Source of the DNA: Euphorbia lathyris
Lineage: Eukaryota > Streptophyta > Magnoliopsida > Malpighiales > Euphorbiaceae
Reading direction: 5' to 3'
Assembly (NCBI RefSeq): GCF_963576675.1
Contig: NC_088911.1
Location: 136,837,929 to 136,901,928 of the forward strand
Length of the DNA stretch: 64,000 nucleotides
The notes beneath the pieces are model-generated. The model saw nothing but the letters and a program-made list of their open reading frames with translations. It searched no databases and had not been told where the DNA came from. This document shows, piece by piece, positions 10,951 to 21,698 of the stretch. The first letter of the stretch is position 1. Each line of letters starts with the position of its first letter. A program made the position numbers and the translations under genes.

Positions 10951-12173
10951 TGATAGGGGTCAAAAACCCCTATCTTTGGGTACGGTTTTAGGACGGGTTT
11001 TAGAGTTATTTGGTTAATAAGCGAGCAATTCTCGCATTTAAATGCTTTTGTGTGAGTTAGTTAGGAATTGGAAACGTTCTATTTACTTTTCGTCGTTTAG
11101 GCTCGTTTTGTAATCAATTTAGGCAAATACGGCCGAAATAGCATGCATATTAGAATTCCGTTATCTTTTGAAGCTAATTGGTCCGTCAAAAGTCGCACCA
11201 AACGAAGCGTTTGCTCAAAATAAGCGTTTGACGGATCAATTTGGCTTTTGGACTAATGTTTTCTGGAGTTTTTATGCGTGTGCAGGTGTAAGTTCGGACG
11301 AAAAAGGGCATAGAAGTCACTCGGCATGAATCGAGCACGCTTCGAGCGAAAACGCTCGGCGAGCAGGGCCCCACGGGCCATTTCTGCTCGCCGAGCAGGC
11401 TCCTGGAGGCCTGTTCGCCGAGCAGGCCCCTGGTGGCCTGCTCGCCGAGCAGGCTGCCAGAGGCCTGCTCGCCGAGCAGGGCGCCAGGCGCCTGCTCGGC
11501 GAGCAGGGGGCTGCTCGGCGCGAGCAGCCCTGCTCGGTGAGCAGCCCTGCGGGAATTGGTCAAAAAGACCAATTCCACCCCCACGAAGCCACGTTCGGCC
11601 CCACGTCTTCATACACCAACAAGGACACAAAAATAGGTCAAAACGAGGCCCGAGACGCGTCTATAAATAGGATTTTTCCATTGTAATTCAATATCTTTCG
11701 TTTTTGTAAATTATTTTAGCTTTCCCCTTGTAATTCCTCTTCATCTTCTCCATCTTCCTCAACCTCCATTGAAGCTCCTTCAAAGTTTTCCCTCGAGGAA
11801 TTATCAAGGTCCGTCCTTAAGATCAAGTCGCCGGCTGCAGAGTAAACAGGTTCCCTGAAAGGGATTTTTGTATCTCCTTTTATCTTTCCATGTTTGTACT
11901 CTTTGATACAGTTGCCGAACTTGACTTATTGTATCTTGTGACAATTATCTTCGCCTTTAATAATAATTTAGCTCTTGTTTTGCTCTATGTTTATTGTCTA
12001 ATCTTTGTCTCACGCTTTATTCAATTGGTTTAACTCATTCAAAAGCCCCAAAATCTAGTAGGCACATATTGCGAGCTGAATCTGACCTAGTCAGAGCCTA
12101 GGAGATTGACGACCTCTTAGTTGATTAAGCGCCAATTTACTGAGCCTTAGACCTAGTTTCGGCCTTAGGGAAT
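10951..12173 (+). repeat. 3' LTR of the left Athila-like unit (3'-truncated)
   Basis: It starts TGATAGGGG in a 9-bp hairpin (10952-10974). The GC-rich hairpin array is at 11345-11552 and TATAAATA is at 11662-11669. The sequence follows the 5' LTR until the GGCCTTAGGGAAT point at 12173, where the intact LTR would continue for about 400 bp more; instead the inverted copy begins. Confidence 0.85.
11345..11552. repeat. GC-rich palindromic minisatellite in the LTR U3
   Basis: About eight spaced copies of a TGCTCG(G/C)CGAGCA core, each an inverted repeat with 6-bp arms, with GGCC(C/T)NNGG-type linkers. The stretch is very GC-rich compared with the surrounding LTR and ends about 110 bp before the TATA box. 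Unit number and linkers differ between LTR copies in this window. Confidence 0.85.
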
Positions 12174-13249
12174 AAAGCGTGAGACAAAGATTAGACAATA
12201 AACATAGAGCAAAACCAGAGCTAAATTATTATTAAAGGCGAAGATAATTGTCACAAGATACAATAAGTCAAGTTCGGCAATTGTATCAAAGAGTACAAAC
12301 ATGGAAAGATAAAAGGAGATACAAAAATCCCTTTCAGGGAACCTGTTTACTCTGCAGCCGGCGACTTGATCTTAAGGACGGACCTTGATAATTCCTCGAG
12401 GGAAAGCTTTGAAGGAGCTTCAATGGAGGTTGAGGAAGATGGAGAAGATGAAGAGGAATTACAAGGGGAAAGCTAAAATAATTTACAAAAACGAAAGATA
12501 TTGAATTACAATGGAAAAATCCTATTTATAGACGCGTCTCGGGCCTTGTTTTGACCTATTTTCATGTCCTTGTTGGTGTAGGAAGACGTGGGGCCGAACG
12601 TGGCTTCGTGGGGGTGGAATTGGTCTTTTTGACCAATTCCCGCAGGGCTGCTCGCCGAGCAGGGAAGGATGCTCGGCGAGCAGGGCTGCTCACGCCGAGC
12701 AGCCCCCTGCTCGCCGAGCAGGCGCCTGGTGGCCTGCTCGGCGAGCAGGCTCCTGCTCGGCGAGCAGGCCTCTGGCGATCTGCTCGGCGAGCAGGCATAG
12801 CCTGCTCGGCGAGCAGAAATGGCCCGTGGGGCCCTGCTCGCCGAGCGTTTTCGCCCGAAGCGTGCTCGATTCATGCCGAGTGACTTCTATGCCCTTTTTC
12901 GTCCGAACTTACACCTGCACACGCATAAAAACTCCAGAAAACATTAGTCCAAAAGCCAAATTGATCCGTCAAACGCTTATTTTGAGCAAACGCTTCGTTT
13001 GGTGCGACTTTTGACGGACCAATTAGCTTCAAAAGATAACGGAATTCTAATATGCATGCTATTTCGGCCGTATTTGCCTAAATTGATTACAAAACGAGCC
13101 TAAACAATGAAAAGTAAATAGAACGTTTCCAATTCCTAACTAACTCACACAAAAGCATTTAAATGCGAGAATTGCTCGCTTATTAACCAAATAACTCTAA
13201 AACCCGTCCTAAAACCGTACCCAAAGATAGGGGTTTTTGACCCCTATCA
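12170..13249 (-). repeat. LTR of the right (inverted) Athila-like unit, truncated
   Basis: Reverse complement of the LTR from its TGATAGGGG start (13249) to the point corresponding to 12022 of the left arm. The last roughly 550 bp of the LTR are missing. The shared GAAT at 12170-12173 marks the join with the left unit. TATA sequence is present on the minus strand near 12530. Confidence 0.85.
12646..12850. repeat. GC-rich palindromic minisatellite, second copy
   Basis: About nine TGCTCG(G/C)CGAGCA cores, in the inverted LTR. Several units match 11345-11552 in reverse, but the order and linkers are not identical, so the array has changed in one or both copies. Confidence 0.8.
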
Positions 13250-14807
13250 AACCTCCTCGCACTTAAAACTTTACTTGTCCCCAAGTAAACTAAAAAACTA
13301 AACCCGCCAATACAAGCAAGCTAGAAAACCTCCCGGTTTGACTAGGTGCTTGACACAACTTCGAGCATCTGTAATTACATGCATTCGGAAATACAAAGTA
13401 GAGGCACGATATCCAAAAGCCGCATTTCAATTATCATGGGTCATAGTTTTAAGCAAATGGACACATGTTCAATTAAACGAGTTTAAGGGGATTACTAAGT
13501 AAAACACCTCACCATAGGTAGTTCACTCATTCACACAATTTTGGTGGCTAAAGTGTTTACTATCGGCTTATGTTCTTGCTTAGGATTACGCTGATTTTGC
13601 ACGTTCATCCGAGTTCCTCTACTATGCTACATGACTCCGATGATATCAAAAACAGCATCTAATTGGGGTTGTAATGTGGTTAGAGGGTTAAAGGTACAAC
13701 AAAGGTTAAAAGTTCTAGTGCTACAAAAACAAAGTTAAAATGGCTTTAGCAAATACGAAGTGACTGAGCTTTTTATTCATCCCTTATTTTTTTCTTTTGG
13801 GATGTTTTCTTGAGACGTTTTTTGATTTTTAGGAGTTAGGGAATGAAGTTTTTCCCTTTTGTTCGTCTCTTTTCTTTTCCTTTTTTTTTCTTTTTTTTCT
13901 GTTTTTCTTTTTTTCTTTTTGAGATAGTGATGCTCATTCACTTCTTAGCCTTTTGGCTTGCTACTGTAATTCCATAAACAAAGATAGAGCGCTAGAGGAA
14001 AACAAAGGCTCAATTCGAGCTTTGCAAAAACAAAGGTTAAGTAGCGAACCAAGTTGTGGTTCGCAAAAACGGGTTAGAACGAAAGAAAAAAATCTACAAA
14101 CTACAAAAATGTCGGCTCAAAGGGGCTTCCTAGAGTGGATGAAAAAGAAAAAATAAGGTAAAGAAAAAGGGTTAATTCTAATGAGGCTGATTCATCGTTT
14201 ATCATCTCAAATCATTGCATGTAGGTTCAACACAGTATTAGGTGCAAAATCTGTAATCTTCCACAAGTCAAAGCATTCACACAAAAATGTCAAGAAAAAG
14301 ATCTTTTTGATGTTCGCTCTTAGGCTCAAATTTAGCTCACAATTCTTTGGGTTTCAATTTTGTGTTTACTAGTTTTCCCCAAACTCAAGTTTAATATCAC
14401 ATGCCTTCAATTCTTAAGTTATCTACCTAAGTAATGATTTTAGCATTTCTTCAAAAGTAAGGTCTAAATGCAAACTGTAGCTCATGCTTTTACAGATACA
14501 AGAGTTGTGTCCTACGCCTAAACTAGTTGTCATGCAATTTTAGATTCGGTTCTCAGCCCTCAAAGACAAATAACGAAGTTTAGATTCGAAGGAGGTTCAC
14601 GGTTTTAGGTCCTACACATGCAAAAACATAAACAAAACCTAAAAACGCTAAACTAAACTAGACACGACGCAACAAAAATTTAAAATTTATACAATTTTTG
14701 TAAGTTTGTCTACCCCTCCTCCTCACACTAAAAATATGCAATAAGTTCCAACATTGCATCACAAATCATGAAGTACGAGTGTAAAGAGTTAGGGTGGAGA
14801 AGACAAC
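13250..14807 (-). other. Inverted 3' non-coding region of the Athila-like element
   Basis: Near-identical inverse of 9393-10950, with a few substitutions and small indels. It includes the T/C tract near 13850-13920 that mirrors the A/G tract of the left arm. No gene. Confidence 0.75.
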
Positions 14808-16001
14808 TTACTGATCGGCCGGGGGGTATGGCCAAGGCATGTTGTAGCGCTCGCAGTAGTCTGTTGCTACGTATTCAAGACCCGAAAGCCTTCGGTCCAT
14901 GTTCTGCTCAAAGTTGGTGAACCATTGGTCCATCTGCTGAATAGTGTTAAAGGTCCGTAGGTTAAGATCTCGCATTTCTACCATCATAGTGTTGATGGCT
15001 TGGAACTGGGCCTCCGTCCCCGATGCTTGGTGTTCCCTTTGGTCTCCTGCTGTCGCAGGTTCTTCTTCCTCAGGTTCTTCGTCCCTTTGCTATTGTGGAA
15101 CTCGTGCTCTTTTTCTTCCCCCTGCGCTAGAGCTTGCTCCTCCGGTTGGGTTCCTGTTTAAGACTTCTTGAAAAGTAGATTTCCCCAAAAACTTGGAGTT
15201 GAGCAAAGTGGGGTAAATAGCAATTTCGGGATTGTCCAAATTTTTGAATTGGCTCTCAAGTAGGTTGGTAACTAAGTGCCCAAGGCCTAGGGAACCGCGT
15301 TTTCTACTTGTTTGGCTTGAGAAGCCTTCAAATATGGTCTTGATATTGTCCACGTGTTTGTGGTTGGCCACGCACCATAGTATGAGCAATTCCGTCTTTG
15401 AGACTTTATTGCTCTCGTTTTTGCCCAATAAGTTGTGGGCCACAAATTTGTGAACAAGATTGAGAAGTGGGTCTAGGAGAGCGACTGGGCTAGCAGTTTG
15501 GGAGTTAAAGTCTGATATTCTTGTGAGTTGTTCCCAAGCTATATCTTTTGTTATAGGCTTCTCAAAGTCTGAGATTGCCTCTGGGTCGTTATAAACTCCC
15601 ATTAGGGCTGCTAGTGTGGTGCCATCGAGACGGTAGGGTTTACCGTTTAGTCTAAAAGAGTGTTTCCCACCGCCCAAGGGTAGCTCTTTTTTCCAAGTGG
15701 TCAAGAATTCCATGGTAAAGTTGTGATAAACTGGAGTCTGTTTGGTGGCTAGTCTATACCAGCCGTGGAATTTGAGGATTTCATTGAAATCCTTCTTTAA
15801 ACCTATACTCGATAAATAAGTTTGATCAACAACTATGTGTGTGGCAAGGTCTTGCTTGGAAAACCTATCATACAATATTCCCTCACGTTCATCAATAAGA
15901 CCAAAGGGTGGATCATACTTAGCTTGGAGGCTTTCGTCGAACTCGACCTCAGATTCGGCTTCATTCTCGACGACGACCTTAGCTTTGCCTTTCCGACCCA
16001 T
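14808..16001 (-). pseudogene. ATHILA ORF-1-type protein, inverted copy with a stop
   Basis: Same protein as 8199-9392, read on the minus strand from the ATG at 16001. A TAG at 15092-15090, after GGRKRARVPQ, replaces a CAG present in the other two copies and removes the acidic and coiled-coil C-terminus. Reading then continues in the same frame to the normal stop at 14810-14808. The conserved N-terminal blocks are unchanged except for isolated substitutions. It is upstream of nothing that could express it, since its unit lacks a complete LTR. Confidence 0.85.
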
Positions 16002-17034
16002 AGTTCCTGAGGAATAGACCAAAAATGGAAGAGTTAGAACATATTTACAAGTTTCAACATAAACCCCCAAACAACCATTCATAGGCAAAAATCATAGCCT
16101 TAGGAACTTAGGGACTAAACCATAAGTATTTGGTCCCTAAGTGTTTCGCTCGAAATTCACAAATTCATGCAAAATTGGAGATACCCAATGACTAAAACAT
16201 AAAAAGAATGCAATTCACAACTCCATTGATACGTTTCTAACTATAATTTGAATAGTTGAACTTTGAGCTAAAATGGGGATTTTACCCAAATTGAGCAATT
16301 TCTCCAAATATCCACAAATTGAGAATGGAAATCACACCCAAACTATAAATTAATCATCATGTCAACACAAATTGCAAGGAAATCAAGAATTTAAAAGCAA
16401 ACAAGAGATTAATTTGAGAAAAGAGAGAGAAACCTAAAATTTAGGTTTTTCTTAAAACTCAAAAATTATCACCCTAAGCTAAAATCTAAGCCTAGAAACA
16501 TGTTAGAAATCAAAAATAGGTAAAGATTCATACCTTAAATCTTGAATTCGGGTTAGAATGGTGGATTTGGGGGGTTAGGTTTTGGAGAAGCAAAAGGAGA
16601 AGAAGAAGGGAAGAAGAAAAGAATAGAATAAAAGAAAGAAGAGAGAAGGGAAGAAGAAGGTGGGGAAGGGGATGATGAGTCACCCCCCTTTTTCTTATTC
16701 TTTCTTCCTTTTTTCTTTTATTTTATATTTCTTCTTCCTTTCTTTTTCTCTTTTTTTTTTGGTTCGGGATTTCAAAATCCCGAACAGCCCGTGTCGGCCG
16801 AGCCGGCTGACTCGGCCGGCCACCCCGGCGAGCTGGGCAGTGCCTAACTCGCTCGAGTTGGGAATTTTTTTTTTTTTTTTTAGAGTGCGGGGGAACAAAG
16901 TTTGACCATGCAAATAAACAACGAGATTAAAATTCAATAATCAATAAAGGAAAACAAAAAGAAAAGGGAATGCATAATGGAATTGTTCAAACTTTGCATT
17001 AAAAACCGAGGAGAACCCGATTTCTCCCCCGTAC
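16002..17034 (-). other. Inverted spacer with candidate intron
   Basis: Inverse of 7200-8198. The candidate acceptor CCTCAG lies just before the ORF start and the candidate donor lies near 16532. The purine/pyrimidine tracts near 16600-16760 mirror the left arm. This copy carries an extra GC-rich CGAGCCGGCTGACTCGGCCG stretch near 16799-16818 that the left arm lacks. Confidence 0.65.
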
Positions 17035-17288
17035 TCAATCCTTTCTCAGGATCTTTGGATTCTTCTCCGTTGTGCTCGGGAGAGAACCCTGTGGCCTTTC
17101 CTGCCTGTCCCTATTAATCTGAGCTACCTGATTGCTCAAATCCTTGCAGAAGGCTTCGTTGTTGGCAAGCCTAGCCGAGATCTCCTTCAAAAGAGTGATC
17201 ACTTCGTCAGATTCCTTAGGGTGTTGCACTGGCCCTTGATTTTGCTGTTGGTATGGGGGCATGCCAAGCCCCTGCTCTCTATGCTCTC
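17035..17288 (-). pseudogene. Athila-like gag C-terminal fragment, inverted
   Basis: It matches the last part of gag at 6947-7199 (QQQNQGPVQ and EISARLANNEAFCKD blocks). Identity stops at about 17287. Beyond that the sequence is copia B gag. The rest of this gag, its primer site and its 5' LTR are absent. Confidence 0.85.
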
Positions 17289-18081
17289 TATGTCAAACTG
17301 CCCCATGCTGAGGAAAGACAAGAAAAGTGGGAAGAAAGCAATGGGGGCTACTTGGAGCGACAGCGATGAGTCTTCATCCACAGAAACTGAGGCCACCGAG
17401 TCAGCGAAGATATGCTTCATGGCTGACGAACTTGCTGAGCCATGCGTCTCTGAGCATGCTGACCCATCCATCGCATCAGATGATGAGGAACAATCAAATG
17501 AGGTAATTTCTCTTCCCCAGCTCAGAAACGATATGGTTAATGCCCTGAGTGATCTCTATACACTTGTCAAGAAGTGTAATAAGAAAGTTAGAGCACTCAG
17601 CAGGCGCTGTGACGAAGTGGAAGAGGTCAAACTGAGTGACCTCAGATACCTTCTTCAGGACAATTCGACTCTGCATGATAACATGAAGATCATGCTTGAG
17701 TATGTCTCTGAAGTCCAGACAGTTTCAAAGAAACTGAGGAAGGACGTCACAACCATCCAGAACCAACTAAAGGTTCCAAATAAAAATAACATTCATTTGA
17801 GAACTCAGTACCAAGGTACTCGACAGAGATGGAATCCCCAGCGAAAAGTCCAGTGTGACTTTTGTGGGAAGTTAGGACACACCACTAAGGTGTGCTGGCA
17901 CGCTCAGCACTGGGGTGCTGACAAGTCAGTAAAAAATCCTAAACAGAAGGTCAGTTGTGACTTCTGTGGAAAGAATGGCCATACTGTCCATGTATGCCGC
18001 CATAAAATAAAGTATGATGCTATACCTGTTGCACCTAACAAGTCAGGACCCAAAAAGAATTGGGTACCTAAAAGTAACTAG
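17289..18081 (+). pseudogene. Copia B gag, C-terminal part with two zinc knuckles
   Basis: Reading resumes at NCPMLRKDKKSGKKAM, which is the end of a first CCHC knuckle whose start was lost at the junction. It continues through an acidic region, a helical middle and two complete CX2CX4HX4C knuckles (CDFCGKLGHTTKVC at about 17854-17895 and CDFCGKNGHTVHVC at about 17956-17997), ending WVPKSN and TAG at 18079-18081. The knuckles would bind element RNA during packaging. An upstream open stretch from 17221 is inverted Athila sequence, not gag. Confidence 0.85.
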
Positions 18082-18086
18082 TTACA

Positions 18087-21000
18087 ATGCAGGTAAGCTT
18101 GAGATGTGCTGAGAAGTCAAAGATGTGGTATATTGACAGCGCATGCTCAAGGCATATGACGGGTGATGAAACTCAGTTCATCACGTTTGAACGTAAACGA
18201 GGAGGGAGCGTAAGTTTTGGAGACAACAAGAAGGGTAAGATAGTAGGCTCAGGAACCATCAGAGGTAATCCTACTATTGAATCTGTCTCCCTAGTCAGCG
18301 GACTCAAATATAACTTACTCAGCGTAGCTCAACTATGTGACAATGGGAGAAAAGTTATATTTGATGCTACTGGATGTAAAATATACGAGGGTAAAACAAA
18401 TGAGTTAATTTTAACTGCCCCTCGGATAGATAATGTCTTTATGCTAGACTTAGAGAAAAAGTTTTCAAAAACTGTGTGCTTAGTAACAAAGGAAGAAAAT
18501 TCCTGGCTATGGCACAGGAGACTTGGTCATGTAAGCATGGACCTCCTGGCCAAACTAGCAAGAAAGCAATTGGTTGAGGGACTGCCCGAACTTAAATTTC
18601 AAAAAGATCAATTATGCCACACTTGCCAAGCTGGAAAACAAACCAAACAATCTTTTCACAGTAAAAACATTGTCTCAACTAAACGTCCGTTAGAGTTGCT
18701 ACACTTGGATCTCTTTGGTCCAGTCCAGCCGCTGAGTCTGGGTGGAAGAAGATTTTCCTTGGTCATTGTAGATGACTTCTCTCGGTATACGTGGGTCATC
18801 TTGCTGACCAGCAAAGATGAGACTTTTGAGACATTTTCAAATTTGGTTAGAAAAATTGAAAATGAAAAAGACCTAAAATTAGCTCATATCCGTAGTGATA
18901 ACGGTGGAGAGTTCAAAAACCAAAAGTTTGTTGAATTCTGTGAAGCCAGCGGCATTGACCACAATTTTTCTGCTCCTAGAACACCTCAGCAGAATGGGGT
19001 TGTGGAAAGGAAGAACAGAACTCTGGTTGAAATAGCCAGGACAATGCTGGATGAGCATAGGCTTCCAAAGTATTTTTGGGGAGAGGCTGTTAACACAGCA
19101 TGCTATATTCTTAATAGGGCTCTAGTTAGACCTATACTCAAGAAAACCCCCTATGAACTTTGGAAAGGACGAAAGCCCAATATTGGATACTTTCGTGCCT
19201 TTGGCTGTAGATGTTTTATTTTAAATACCAAAGATAGCTTAGCAAAGTTTGATTCAAAAGCTGATGAAGCTATCTTTTTGGGCTACTCAACAAACAGCAA
19301 AGCATACAGAGTTTTTAATAAGCGAACTCAAGTGTTAGAAGAGTCAATACATGTAGAGTTCGATGAAACTGACCATGCAGGTAGATACCAGCCGCTGACC
19401 GAAGATGATCCAAACTCAGTAACCATCGCTGACCCAGAACCAGCTACTGAGTCATTCACGAAAAGGCTGACCAAGAGTAAGAGTGAACCTAAGATTACTT
19501 TTACTGACCCATCTACTTCTGTAGAGATTGTTGAAACAGGAACAGCACAAGACATAAATCTACCCAAAAAAATAAGGATTCCAAGAGGGCACTCCGAAAG
19601 TGCAATCCTTGATTCTGCTGGGAATACCCTGATGATGAGGAATCAACTCAGGAAGTACCTCAGCAATGTTGCCTTCGTCTCAGTACAAGAACCGAAGAAT
19701 TTCGCTGAAGCTGAGTACGATGAATTCTGGATGAACGCAATGCAAGAGGAGCTCGATCAATTTCGAAAAAATGATGTATGGGAGTTAGTGCCTCATCCAA
19801 AGAGTCAAAAGACCATCGGAACAAGATGGGTCTTCAGGAACAAGATGGACGAACAAGGAAACGTAGTCAGGAACAAAGCAAGGCTTGTAGCTCAGGGCTA
19901 CAGTCAGTAAGAAGGTATAGACTACGGTGAGACCTTTGCCCCAGTGGCAAGGCTAGAGGCAATTAGAATATTATGTGCATATGCATCTTACATGAATTTT
20001 AAATTATTCCAAATGGATGTCAAAAGTGCATTTCTTAATGGAGTTATAAACGAGGAGGTTTATGTAAATCAACCTCCAGGTTTTGAGGACCCTAAGTTCC
20101 CAAACCATGTTTACAAACTCAAAAAGGCTCTGTACGGCCTCAAGCAAGCACCACGTGCTTGGTATGAGAGGCTGACCAGTTTCATGCTGACTAGAAATTA
20201 CGTCATGGGTAAAGCTGATACAACCTTATTCATTAAGAAAAGGGGTAAAGATACCCTGCTGGCCCAAATTTATGTTGATGATATAATATTTGGTGCAACT
20301 GACGAATCAATTGCAAGGAGTTTAGCAAACAAATGCAGACTGAGTTTGAAATGTCTATGATGGGAGAACTCAACTTCTTCCTTGGTCTTCAAATTAAACA
20401 AGGAAAGAATGGCATCTTCATCAGTCAAGCCAAATATGCCAAGGAGATCTTAAAGAAATATGACTTGGAAAATTGCAAGCCAATATCCACTCCTATGGGC
20501 ACTGACACTGTCCTCTGCGCTGATGAGAATGGTAAGTCAGTAGACAGCAAGTTATATCGAGGTATGATAGGCTCTCTACTTTACTTAACAGCCAGCAGAC
20601 CGGACATTCAGTTTTCAGTATGCTACTGTGCTAGATATCAATCTAACCCTAAGGAATCTCATTACATTGCTGTAAAAAGAATCCTTAGATATTTGCAAAG
20701 CTCAGTGAACGCAGGTTTGTGGTATCCAAATACTCATGATTTTACACTCATCGGATACACTGACGCTGACTATGGACGAGATAAGCTTGAACGAAAAAGC
20801 ACCTCTGGATGATGCCACTTCTTAGGAAGCTGTCTTGTATCCTGGTTCAGCAAAAAGCAGGCGTCAGTAGCCTTGTCCACCACTGAAGCTGAGTACACCG
20901 TTGCTGGTCATTGTGTTGCTCAAGTCCTATGGATCAAGCAACAACTTGAAGATTATGGTGTTCAAACGAAGACAATTGAAGTCAAATGTGACAACAAAAG

Positions 21001-21217
21001 TGCAATTGATCTTTCCAAGAACCCAATTCAACACAGCAGAATGAAGCATGTCAGCATCAGACATCACTTCATTAGAGACCATGTACTCAAGGGTGAGATC
21101 AAGCTGACCTTTGTCCCAATGGACGAACAGCTTGCGGATATCTTCACGAAGCCACTGGCCCGTGAGCAGTTCAGCATACTGAGAGAAGCAATTGGTATGT
21201 TTAATCCTCTTCAGTAA
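18087..21217 (+). pseudogene. Copia B pol: protease-integrase-RT-RNase H, three lesions
   Basis: Domain order is that of Ty1/copia. A protease core WYIDSACSRHMTGD lies at about 18127. A GAG-preintegrase HHCC region (LWHRRLGHVSMD ... CHTCQAGK) spans 18505-18640. The integrase catalytic core has LDLFGPV, IRSDNGGEF and a PQQNGVVERKNRT region (18700-19040). RT has YVDDIIFG intact near 20270, and RNase H ends TKPLAREQF. The gene is broken by TAA at 19908-19910, a 1-bp deletion near 20310 (frame resumes at 20333), and TGA at 20810-20812. The protease reads DSA where many relatives have DSG. The frame differs from gag, so a stop or frameshift separates the two, as is often seen in Sireviruses. Confidence 0.9.
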
Positions 21218-21698
21218 ATTCCTGTGCTAAATGAATATGAATGCTGAGTGAATTACATGCTGAATGATTTATTGTTTGCTGAGTAACTCATCGAAACTGA
21301 CTGATATACAATACTGAGTAAACTTGCACGCTGAGAAACTTAGTTTAGAACTTGAACTTAAAATCATCCTTAAATACTGCACTGACCACTCAGAATATCA
21401 AACGCTTGACATTCTAAATACTGTGTGATTAATCCGTTAGCATATATGCAAAGCACGCGTATAGCCTAGGATGACGTATTCGCCGTAATGTGTCATAAAT
21501 GCCAGGATCGTTGTCGGTACATGATCCCAAGGCAAAACTGACACATGGATTCGATTAAGATCCACACCGTTCATTTCGTCTATAAATTATGGGTATTTCC
21601 CCATCTTTTACTCTTTACGCTTAATCAATTCTTAAGGCAAAGAAATCACTTAGAACTTCTTTTCTCCCAAATTCCTCTAATTCCTCCATCTTCGAAGA
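21218..21698 (+). other. Spacer between copia B pol and env-like ORF
   Basis: 481 bp, AT-rich, without a gene. A CTATAAATTATGGG TATA-like motif lies at 21580-21593, about 106 bp before the env-like ATG. A separate promoter for the env-like ORF is possible. The homologous spacer in copia A (26882-27400) has TCTATAAATAGTGG near 27285. Confidence 0.5.

Larger units (their letters stand above)
4287..17288. mobile_element. Inverted double copy of a pol-less Athila-like retrotransposon inside copia B gag
   Basis: The left unit (plus) runs: LTR truncated at its 5' end (4287-5363), tRNA-Asp primer site, gag, candidate intron, ATHILA-type ORF, 3' LTR cut at about 12170. The right unit (minus) runs from a cut LTR (12170-13249) through the same ORF to a cut gag C-terminus (17288). 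Arms 6947-12022 and 12170-17287 are near-identical inverted repeats around a 147-bp asymmetric centre. The two units meet at a 4-bp shared GAAT. Neither outer edge is an LTR end, so this is not a simple integration. No reverse transcriptase or integrase is present in either unit. A misassembled palindrome cannot be excluded without long reads. Confidence 0.85.

Noticed and set aside
11345..11552. CRISPR-like spaced repeats
   Set aside because: Units are degenerate, spacing is uneven, linkers are short and similar, and this is a plant LTR.
11186..11670. Several overlapping open frames on both strands, rich in Ala, Arg and Gly
   Set aside because: They are translations of the GC-rich palindromic array and change with each unit. 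The same applies to 12506-12883 and 60277-60784.
17221..17288. N-terminal part of the long open frame that runs into copia B gag
   Set aside because: It is antisense Athila gag sequence joined by chance to the copia frame.
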